Part shown: one piece after another, positions 28,998 through 35,776 of the stretch | How positions within the stretch are numbered: the stretch's first letter is position 1 | Layout: the number at the start of each line of letters is the position of its first letter | Position numbers and translations under genes: made by a program | DNA from: Acinetobacter guerrae | GTDB taxonomy: Bacteria > Pseudomonadota > Gammaproteobacteria > Pseudomonadales > Moraxellaceae | Length of the DNA: 64,000 nucleotides | Reading direction: 5' to 3' | Assembly (NCBI RefSeq): GCF_009372255.1 | Contig: NZ_LXGN01000001.1 | Span: 248,001 to 312,000, forward strand | Notes under the pieces: model-generated | Seen by the model: only the letters and a program-made list of their open reading frames with translations | Told to the model about the DNA's origin: nothing | Databases searched by the model: none

Positions 28998-29900
28998 TTA
29001 CTTTGTATTTGCCCGTGAAACTTTTGAATTAGTTTCTCGAACTAGAACACGATTAATAAAATTACCTGCCTCAATCAACTTTGATAAATTAACACCTGTT
29101 TCATAACCAGAATTTTGCAACATATAAACTAAATCCTCTGTCGCTAAATTTCCCGATGCCCCTTTGGCATAAGGACACCCACCCAAACCAGCCACAGAAC
29201 TATCAAATGTTCGTATTCCTTCTTGCAAGCTTACAAATACATTGGCTAAAGCCTGACCATAAGTGTCGTGAAAATGCCCTGCTAACATTGAAACAGGTAT
29301 CTTCTCTTTCATGGCTTTTAATAACTGTAGTGTTTTGAAGGGAGTCCCTACTCCTATCGTGTCACCTAAAGATACTTCATATGCACCGAACTCTATCAAC
29401 TGCTTCGTTAAATCAACAACTGATTGAGTATTTACCTGACCTTCATAAGGACAACCAAGTACACATGAAAGATAAGCTCGAACTTTTATATTATTTTTTT
29501 GTGCCTCTTTAATAACTTCTCGAGCGACTGTAATCGATTCATCAATACTTTTATTAATATTTTTTTTGGAAAAAGATTCAGATGCTGCAATAAAAACAGC
29601 AATTTCCTTTACTCCATTATTAATTGCGCTTTCCAATCCTTTAATATTGGGAACCAAAGCAGCATAAGTTTTATCAGGGGTAGAATGTTTGTGTAAATAT
29701 TCAAAAATTTCTGATGTAGCTTCCATTTGAGGCACCCACTTTGGAGAAACAAAGCTACCGCATTCTAGATAATTCAATCCTGCATGATCCAAACGCTGAA
29801 TGAGTTCAATTTTATCCTCTAAACTAATGCAGAGCTTCTCATTTTGTAATCCATCACGTGGAGCAACTTCGACGATATTGACCCATTGACTATGATTCAT
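28998..29900 (-). CDS. mvaB: Hydroxymethylglutaryl-CoA lyase
   Basis: A 300-residue TIM-barrel lyase that splits HMG-CoA into acetoacetate and acetyl-CoA. All catalytic and metal residues of the family can be seen: Arg15-Asp16 in APRDGLQNE, His209 and His211 in GHFHDTYGQ, and the active-site Cys242 in the signature GLGGCPYAKGASGNLATED. Length is normal. AGGAG lies 6 nt before the ATG. It is separated by 9 bp from the CoA-transferase gene upstream, so translation is likely coupled. In leucine degradation the enzyme follows methylglutaconyl-CoA hydratase, which is also in this operon. No methylcrotonyl-CoA carboxylase genes are present here. Confidence 0.93.
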   Translation of the reverse strand: MNHSQWVNIVEVAPRDGLQNEKLCISLEDKIELIQRLDHAGLNYLECGSFVSPKWVPQMEATSEIFEYLHKHSTPDKTYAALVPNIKGLESAINNGVKEIAVFIAASESFSKKNINKSIDESITVAREVIKEAQKNNIKVRAYLSCVLGCPYEGQVNTQSVVDLTKQLIEFGAYEVSLGDTIGVGTPFKTLQLLKAMKEKIPVSMLAGHFHDTYGQALANVFVSLQEGIRTFDSSVAGLGGCPYAKGASGNLATEDLVYMLQNSGYETGVNLSKLIEAGNFINRVLVRETNSKVSRANTK

Positions 29901-29909
29901 AACTTACTC

Positions 29910-31091
29910 CTAAGATGCTTTACCGCATTTTTTATTAACTTTAGTTGAAACTGCATCTTGGTTTAAATTGGGCGGTAATCGATAAATCGTTCCTGGTGTT
30001 CTTGAAAACTTAGTCGGTATATCTGTAAGGCGGATAACCCCTTCCGTGGGATGTTGGAAAGTTTTAAAGAATCCTATTTGCTTTAAATGTTCATCATCCA
30101 ACAAAGATTCAAGGGTATTCACTTTAGCCATTGGAATATCCGCATCTTTAAGCAAAGTGATCCATTCATCTGTAGTTTTAGTTTTCATTATTTCGGACAA
30201 AATACCGTACATCTCATCAATATTTTTTCCACGCAAGGCTGGGTTAATAAATCGCTCTTCTTTAGCATAATGTTTTAGGCCAGAAAGAATAAAAAAACGT
30301 TCCCATTGGGCAGATGTATAAGGAAGTATTCCTAAAAAACCATCTTTCGTCTGATGTGGTTTCCTAGATTTTGACAAAACCCGACCATAACCCATATTAG
30401 GTTTTGTATTTTCGATGAAAGTAGCCTCAGACATATGTTCCATGAGATTAAAAGAAACCATAGTTTCAAACATTGGAACATCTACAGCTTGCCCTATACC
30501 AGATCGCTCGCGTTCAAATAAAGCCATAGCGACGGCATATGCTGCTGTAATTCCAGTTACTTTATCTGCAATAACTGTATTTAAGTATTCTGGCTTATAT
30601 TCAGCTTTATTGCGCCCTTGCAAATCCGCCAAACCCGACATCGCTTGAATTAAGTCATCATAAGCGGGTTTACCTGAATATGGCCCATCTTCTGAGAATC
30701 CATAGACACCACAATAAATAAGGCGCGGATTAATGCTCTGTAAACTGGCGTAATCCAAACCTAATTTCGCCATAGATTTTGGGCGAATGTTATACAGCAG
30801 AATATCAGCAGATTCGACCAACTCTAATAGCTGAACTTTTTCATTTGGATTTTTTAAATTTAAAGCAATACTGCGCTTGTTTCGATTCAATTGAATAAAT
30901 GAAGCACTCATAGTTGAATGTTTAGAAGGAGCTGTATAACGAAATACATCACCCTCCAATGATTCAACCTTAATTACATCTGCTCCCATATCACCAAGAA
31001 TTTGGGAGGTATAAGGTCCCATTACTACAGAAGATAAATCAATAACTTTTACCCCAACTAAAGGGCCTGAGGGTTGATATAAAGTATCCAT
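29910..31091 (-). CDS. CaiB/BaiF family CoA-transferase
   Basis: A 393-residue class III CoA-transferase. The N-terminal segment GVKVIDLSSVVMGPYTSQILGDMGADVIKVE is typical, as is RNKRSIALNLK near 70-80. The catalytic aspartate is Asp145 in AYDDLIQAMSG. These enzymes move CoA from a donor such as succinyl-CoA to a free carboxylic acid. In this operon it would activate the imported acid. The human relative SUGCT works on glutarate and related dicarboxylates, which fits the proposed 3-methylglutarate or HMG substrate, but specificity cannot be read directly from the sequence. Confidence 0.88.
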   Translation of the reverse strand: MDTLYQPSGPLVGVKVIDLSSVVMGPYTSQILGDMGADVIKVESLEGDVFRYTAPSKHSTMSASFIQLNRNKRSIALNLKNPNEKVQLLELVESADILLYNIRPKSMAKLGLDYASLQSINPRLIYCGVYGFSEDGPYSGKPAYDDLIQAMSGLADLQGRNKAEYKPEYLNTVIADKVTGITAAYAVAMALFERERSGIGQAVDVPMFETMVSFNLMEHMSEATFIENTKPNMGYGRVLSKSRKPHQTKDGFLGILPYTSAQWERFFILSGLKHYAKEERFINPALRGKNIDEMYGILSEIMKTKTTDEWITLLKDADIPMAKVNTLESLLDDEHLKQIGFFKTFQHPTEGVIRLTDIPTKFSRTPGTIYRLPPNLNQDAVSTKVNKKCGKAS

Positions 31092-31108
31092 ACTTTCCGC
31101 ACCTTGTA

Positions 31109-32275
31109 TTAATATGACTTTGGTAAATCAAGCACTTTTTCAGAAATGAAATTCATAATCATCTGTGGACTGATTGGTGCCAAACGTGGGATCCAGCATT
31201 CACGCATATAGCGCTCCACATGATATTCCTTGGCAAAACCCATACCACCATGTGTTGCTACAGCAGCTTGACATGCTTGAAAACAAGCTTCTGCAGCTAA
31301 ATATTTTGCAGTATTTGCTTCAGCACCACATGGCTTACCTGTGTCATATAATGTCGCAGCTTTGAATACCATTAAATTCGCTGCTTCTAAGGCCATCCAA
31401 GCTTGTGCCAATGGATGTTGAATACTTTGGTTTTGACCAATCGGACGACCAAAAACCTCTCGCTCTTTGGCATAAGTAACAGCACGTTTTAATGCCGCTT
31501 GCCCCATACCAATCGCTTCAGCAGCAATCAAAATACGTTCAGGATTCAAACCATGTAATAAATAGCTAAACCCCTTTCCTTCTTGGCCTATAAGGTCTTC
31601 ATCTGGAACAAATAAATTATCAATAAATAGCATATTTGAATCGACACATTTACGACCCATTTTCTCAATACGCTGTACTTCAACATGCTCACGATCTAAT
31701 TTTGTATAAAACAGACTTAAGCCATCTGTTGACTTTTTAACTTCATCCTTAGGCGTGGTACGTGCAATAATCAACATTCGATGAGCTTGCTGCGCTGTTG
31801 AAATCCAAATTTTTTGACCATTTAAAATATAGCCTCCTGCTACTTTTTTAGCAAAAGTTTTTAAGCTAGTCGTATCTAAGCCCGCATTGGGTTCTGTTAC
31901 GGCAAAACATGCCTTTTCCTCCCCCGCAATCAATGGTGGTAAAAAGCGCTGTTTTTGCTGCTCATTGGCAAAAACTTGTACTGGATTCAAACCAAAAATA
32001 TTCATATGAATAGCAGATGCGCCCGACATTCCTGCTCCAGAAGCACTGATAGCTTGCATCATAATTGCTGCCTCAGTAATTCCTAACCCCGCACCACCAT
32101 AATTCTGCTCCATTGCAATTCCTAACCAACCGCCATCTGCCATTGCTTTATGCAATTCGTGTGGGAAATCACCACTAGAATCCTTCTTCAACCAATATTC
32201 TTCATCAAATTGTTTAGAAATTTCTTCGATAGATTCTTTGATTTGCGCTTGCTCATCAGTCATCAAAAAATTCAT
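31109..32275 (-). CDS. Acyl-CoA dehydrogenase with isovaleryl-CoA-dehydrogenase-type base
   Basis: A 388-residue FAD-dependent acyl-CoA dehydrogenase. Landmarks are FAVTEPNAGLDTTSLKT (near 124-140), WISTAQQA near 157, and GGMGF near 343. The usual C-terminal catalytic Glu of short/medium-chain enzymes is absent (APISPQM at 366-372), while a Glu (246) stands in LNPERILIA, where isovaleryl-CoA and long-chain enzymes carry their base. That suggests a branched acyl-CoA substrate. An ATG four codons earlier (32287) lies inside a palindrome and lacks a ribosome binding site; GGAT precedes the ATG at 32275. First gene of the operon, diverging from the MFS gene. Confidence 0.87.
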   Translation of the reverse strand: MNFLMTDEQAQIKESIEEISKQFDEEYWLKKDSSGDFPHELHKAMADGGWLGIAMEQNYGGAGLGITEAAIMMQAISASGAGMSGASAIHMNIFGLNPVQVFANEQQKQRFLPPLIAGEEKACFAVTEPNAGLDTTSLKTFAKKVAGGYILNGQKIWISTAQQAHRMLIIARTTPKDEVKKSTDGLSLFYTKLDREHVEVQRIEKMGRKCVDSNMLFIDNLFVPDEDLIGQEGKGFSYLLHGLNPERILIAAEAIGMGQAALKRAVTYAKEREVFGRPIGQNQSIQHPLAQAWMALEAANLMVFKAATLYDTGKPCGAEANTAKYLAAEACFQACQAAVATHGGMGFAKEYHVERYMRECWIPRLAPISPQMIMNFISEKVLDLPKSY

Positions 32276-32286
32276 TTTTAAATCCA

Positions 32287-32310
32287 TTTAATTCACATGT
32301 ATGAATTAAA
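32287..32310. promoter_or_regulatory. Palindrome upstream of the acyl-CoA dehydrogenase gene (candidate operator)
   Basis: A perfect inverted repeat with 9-bp arms, TTTAATTCA and TGAATTAAA, and a 6-bp spacer, directly upstream of the chosen start at 32275. It shares the ATTCA/TGAAT core with the palindrome at 32413-32436. IclR-type regulators bind such palindromes; assigning it to the IclR protein of this operon is inference. Confidence 0.5.
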
Positions 32311-32412
32311 TTATCCATACAAGAAATATAATTTCAATTAAAAAATTAAATTATATGTGATAAACATTTTAAATATTTGATTTTTAAATATTAAAAAAAT
32401 AAGTATTGATTT

Positions 32413-32436
32413 TATGAATTATAAATTATATTCATA
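32413..32436. promoter_or_regulatory. Second palindrome, upstream of the MFS gene (candidate operator)
   Basis: Arms TATGAAT and ATTCATA separated by 10 bp, ending about 42 bp before the MFS start. It shares half-site sequence with the palindrome near the dehydrogenase gene, so the two could be bound by one regulator acting on both divergent transcripts. Confidence 0.45.
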
Positions 32437-32478
32437 TATAGGAATCATAAGATCCAATCAGAAAAGGACTACTATACA

Positions 32479-33750
32479 ATGGATATTGTCAACAAGGAGA
32501 TAGAGTCTCCTAAAAAAAAGATTCAAATACTGGTTTTTCTATTTGCGTTAATTGCACTTATTGTGGATGGAACGGACTTCATGATGCTGTCATACAGCAT
32601 GGTCAGTTTAAAAAAAGAATTTGGCTTAAGTAGCTTTCAAGCAGGGACATTTGCAAGTTTCACTTTAATGGGAATGCTCGTCGGTGGAATTATTGGTGGC
32701 TGGACATGTGACCGTTTTGGCAGAGTGCGCACCATTACTGTTAGTGTAGCGCTTTTCTCAATAGGAACTTTCTTATTAGGCCATGCACAAAATTACTGGC
32801 AGTTCGGTATTATCAGATTTCTTGCTTCCATGCCACTAGGTGCAGTTTATCTAGCCTCAAATATTTTAGTATCAGAATATTTTTCCACCAAATATCGCTC
32901 TACAGTGATGAGTACCATGTTATCTGGCTATATTATCGGGTTTATTTTAGCAGCGTATTTAGCAGGTATCATTATTCCTGAGCATGGCTGGCGATGGTTA
33001 TTTTATATTGCCTTAGTTCCTATTGTACTGGTACTTTTTGTGCAAAAATTTATACCTGAACCTCAAGCATGGCGTAAATTACAAGAGCTTAGGAGACAAG
33101 GCATCAGCGCCAATCCGATCACTAATTTAACAAATACACAACATCAATCAGGATTAAAACAAATCTTTAAAAACCCAGAATCCAGATTGATGTTCATTTG
33201 TTGGACATTAATTTCATTTTTCCTACTTTACGGCTATTACGGTGTTAACGTCTGGATGCCATCATATCTAGAAAAAGATTTAGGTATGAATTTTAAAGCT
33301 ATGACCAATTATATGATTGGATCATATATCGCAACAATTTTAGGTAAAATTTCTGCTGGTGTATTGGCTGATAAATTAGGAAGACGCTTTGTTTTTTCCG
33401 CAGGCTGTATTTGTACTGCTGGTTTTCTACTAGTTTTAGTAAACTACAACAATGCAGAAAATATTTTAATGCTGCTAATCATATTTGGTTTTGTTTATGG
33501 CTTTTCGACAGGTATTCACACCACTTATTTAACAGAAAGTTTTAGTACTGCAAATCGAGGTTTAGCCGCGGGTATTTCTTATAATATTGGTCGAATAGGT
33601 GGTGCTATTGCCCCTCCCACCATCGGCTTAATCGCAACACATACATCTTTTGCAATCGGTTTCTTTGTCATCTGCACGGCATATGTAATCACAGCACTGA
33701 TTCCAGCACTTTTTATTAAAGATCGAATGTACGATCCTCAAAGCACATAA
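32479..33750 (+). CDS. MFS transporter, aromatic acid:H+ symporter (AAHS) type
   Basis: A 423-residue major facilitator with 12 predicted membrane spans. The first span has the DGTD motif characteristic of AAHS carriers (VDGTDFMMLSYS), and the loop after span 2 has the MFS signature GGWTCDRFGRVR. A matching GVLADKLGRR loop begins the second half. AAHS proteins import aromatic or other carboxylates with protons. It diverges from the catabolic operon across 203 bp and most likely brings in the acid that the CoA-transferase activates. The ribosome binding site AAAAGGA is somewhat far (about 11 nt) from the ATG. Confidence 0.9.
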   Translation: MDIVNKEIESPKKKIQILVFLFALIALIVDGTDFMMLSYSMVSLKKEFGLSSFQAGTFASFTLMGMLVGGIIGGWTCDRFGRVRTITVSVALFSIGTFLLGHAQNYWQFGIIRFLASMPLGAVYLASNILVSEYFSTKYRSTVMSTMLSGYIIGFILAAYLAGIIIPEHGWRWLFYIALVPIVLVLFVQKFIPEPQAWRKLQELRRQGISANPITNLTNTQHQSGLKQIFKNPESRLMFICWTLISFFLLYGYYGVNVWMPSYLEKDLGMNFKAMTNYMIGSYIATILGKISAGVLADKLGRRFVFSAGCICTAGFLLVLVNYNNAENILMLLIIFGFVYGFSTGIHTTYLTESFSTANRGLAAGISYNIGRIGGAIAPPTIGLIATHTSFAIGFFVICTAYVITALIPALFIKDRMYDPQST

Positions 33751-33768
33751 CTATTTGATAAGTTTAGC

Positions 33769-33790
33769 AAAGGCACCTACTGGTGCCTTT
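33769..33790 (+). terminator. Terminator after the MFS gene
   Basis: Stem AAAGGCACC/GGTGCCTTT with a 4-nt loop (TACT), about 20 bp after the MFS stop codon. The following T-run is short. Confidence 0.7.
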
Positions 33791-33810
33791 ACTTCATGCT
33801 AAGTACTACC

Positions 33811-34154
33811 ATTAAAAGTTATCAGAACAAAGTACTCACTGCTGCTGAAGTGATTGATGAACTCATCAAGCTTGCAAAGACTATTCAGGAATCCGACAAA
33901 CTTGCTGCTGAACTCAATTTGACTGAATACGAGTAGCATTACTCTGCTGTTGCTAAAAATGACACTGCAAAAGAACTCATGCAAAAATATATATTTAGAG
34001 AGCTTGCACTGGTACTTAGCGAATTTATTCGCCAAAAGGTTATGTTGGATTGGACAATTAAAAAAGCTGCACGTGCAAAGTTAAAAGTAATTGTGAAAAG
34101 GCTACGCAATTGGCACATGAACTAGCAAAGTTGTCAGATTTAGAAGAAGCATAA
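33811..34154 (+). pseudogene. hsdR: Remnant of a type I restriction subunit HsdR (C-terminal end)
   Basis: Conceptual translation from 33811 gives IKSYQNKVLTAAEVIDELI, then LAKTIQESDKLAAELNLTEYE, a TAG stop at about 33934, then HYSAVAKNDTAKELM, IRQKVMLDWTIKKAARAKLK and VIVKRL. This is the conserved C-terminal helical domain of HsdR (SAV.., DWT.., RAKLKVIVKRL). After VIVKRL the usual YGYPP region is lost and the frame shifts; the last residues ATQLAHELAKLSDLEEA then reach a TAA at 34152-34154. So at least one nonsense mutation and one deletion/frameshift are visible, and the rest of hsdR, hsdM and hsdS are gone. It points to an old restriction-modification locus beside the tRNA gene. Confidence 0.85.
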
Positions 34155-34238
34155 TAATGAATTGGTCCATCGGACTTTTGAACTGATGGACCATCAAATA
34201 GACCGTGGATCTAAAGTTTTTTTACGCCTATTTTCATT

Positions 34239-34272
34239 GAAAAACCCTCTAAACTCATGGCTTAGAGGGTTT
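34239..34272 (-). terminator. Terminator of the tRNA gene
   Basis: Read on the minus strand, the stem AAACCCTCTAA/TTAGAGGGTTT (8-nt loop) is followed by a T-run, seven bases downstream of the tRNA 3' end. Confidence 0.85.
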
Positions 34273-34278
34273 GATATT

Positions 34279-34355
<77 letters not shown>

Positions 34356-34835
34356 AAATAACGTAAAATATTGAATAATCAATAATTTTAAAAGAACCAG
34401 ATGTTAACTAACGTGATCAGTAATAACAAGTATTTTTTAACTTTTTAGCAAATACTAAAACGTCATGATTCTACTCGGGTGATTCTATCCGATATAGATC
34501 AGTCGAGTAAAGTTAAGATACTGATTTTTTGATCATTAAAGCTGCAATTAAAAACATAAAAGCAACTTAGCGAAGAATACAAAATATCAGTGCTTATCCA
34601 TTACTCAATCAATAAACAAAATAATAATGATTTTCATATACTTGTGTTTCTAATTTTTACAAATATCATCCCCATCTCTCCTATTTATTTTAGGAATATT
34701 TAACAACAATAGTGATTAAGAAATGTGTAATGGCATATCTTATTTAGCTTTTATAAAAAGATTTAACCTCGTTTTCTGATATCACCAAGATATTAAAATT
34801 TATATATGTAATTCAAAAAGTTGAGGAACTTACCC
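34356..34835. other. Intergenic region before the ferritin-like gene
   Basis: About 480 bp of AT-rich sequence. It must hold the tRNA promoter (left end) and that of the ferritin-like gene (right end). A short inverted repeat ACTCG/CGAGT lies at 34473-34508. No gene or known regulatory motif was recognised. Confidence 0.4.
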
Positions 34836-35366
34836 ATGTCGAATGCAGAATTTACAGATATTGCAACTTTACGTCAAAGAGCACGTCAGCATGTCGAAGA
34901 AGGCGCTGTGACTGAAGGATATTCAGCAGACCGTGAAGAAATTATTAAATTACTCAATGAAGCGTTGGCGACTGAATTAATTTGTGTTTTACGATATAAA
35001 CGCCATTACTTTATGGCTCAAGGTGTTAAAGCATCGGTAGCTGCTGCTGAGTTTCAAGAACATGCAGCTCAAGAAGCGACTCACGCAGATAATCTTGCGG
35101 AACGCATTGTGCAATTGGGTGGTGAACCCAATTTTAACCCTAAAGGTTTAGAAGATCGTTCACATGCAGAATATGTTGAAGGTACAACCTTAAAAGAAAT
35201 GGTAACTGAAGATCTGGTTGCTGAACGTATCGCAATCGATTCTTATCGTGAAATCATTCAATATATCGGCGACAAGGATCCAACAACTCGCAGAATTCTT
35301 GAAGATATTCTTGCTCAGGAAGAAGAACACGCCGATGACATGGCTGATATTCTAAGTGATCTTTAA
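34836..35366 (+). CDS. Ferritin-like di-iron protein (bacterioferritin-type)
   Basis: A 176-residue four-helix ferritin-like protein. Di-iron ligand patterns are visible: Glu in ALATELICVLRYKRH (near 47), the ExxH in FQEHAAQEATHAD (near 80-90), Glu in TEDLVAERIA (near 130) and the final ExxH in LAQEEEHADDM (near 165). An additional N-terminal 30 residues precede the bundle. It probably stores or oxidises iron in the cytoplasm, although haem-ligand Met as in true bacterioferritin was not identified. The ATG at 34836 is preceded by GAGGAA at 7 nt. A TonB siderophore receptor gene follows about 410 bp later on the same strand, so both concern iron. Confidence 0.85.
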   Translation: MSNAEFTDIATLRQRARQHVEEGAVTEGYSADREEIIKLLNEALATELICVLRYKRHYFMAQGVKASVAAAEFQEHAAQEATHADNLAERIVQLGGEPNFNPKGLEDRSHAEYVEGTTLKEMVTEDLVAERIAIDSYREIIQYIGDKDPTTRRILEDILAQEEEHADDMADILSDL

Positions 35367-35482
35367 AGCTTTCGGAAACATTAAATGATTTTAGTTGTTT
35401 TGGCTTAAACCAGATCAGGTAGTCACCAATATTTGATTGAGACTGCCCTTTTTAAATTTGAGCTAAATTCTTTGTGAAAGAG

Positions 35483-35518
35483 AAACACATTTGCATTTAT
35501 CTCATGCAAATGTGTTTT
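35483..35518 (+). terminator. Hairpin downstream of the ferritin-like gene, terminator-like
   Basis: Stem AAACACATTTGCAT/ATGCAAATGTGTTT with a 7-nt loop and a following short T-run. It is about 115 bp beyond the ferritin-like stop codon, which is somewhat far. Confidence 0.65.
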
Positions 35519-35733
35519 AATTTTGATCTTTAAAAACATGCCTAGTCGTGATTATTTATAAAATCTATATGAAAATCATGATTCATTTAGTCTAGCTATA
35601 CACTAAAAACCATAAATTAAAGAAATTTTATCTTATTGATTTAAGAGAACTTAATATTAAAATTTAATTTGAAATATCAACAAAATTATGAATAATCAAT
35701 AACATATAGGCTTGAATATAGCTTTTAAATCAA

Positions 35734-35752
35734 GATAATAGCAATCATTCTT
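35734..35752. promoter_or_regulatory. Fur-box-like operator upstream of the siderophore receptor
   Basis: GATAATAGCAATCATTCTT matches the 19-bp Fur consensus (GATAATGATAATCATTATC) at 14 positions, including both GATAAT and AATCATT cores. It lies 24 bp before the start codon of the TonB receptor, where bound Fur would block transcription in iron-rich conditions. Confidence 0.7.
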
Positions 35753-35776
35753 AAATCTTTTTCTTTGAGCATTTCA

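Larger units (their letters stand above)
35367..35776. other. Intergenic region with a hairpin and a Fur-box-like site
   Basis: Contains a strong hairpin at 35483-35518 and, near the right end, a Fur-box-like sequence at 35734-35752. The rest is AT-rich and has no recognisable gene. Confidence 0.5.

Noticed and set aside
27363..33750. Itaconate degradation cluster
   Set aside because: That pathway needs an itaconyl-CoA hydratase of MaoC type and a CitE-type citramalyl-CoA lyase; here the hydratase is crotonase-type and the lyase has the HMG-CoA lyase signature.
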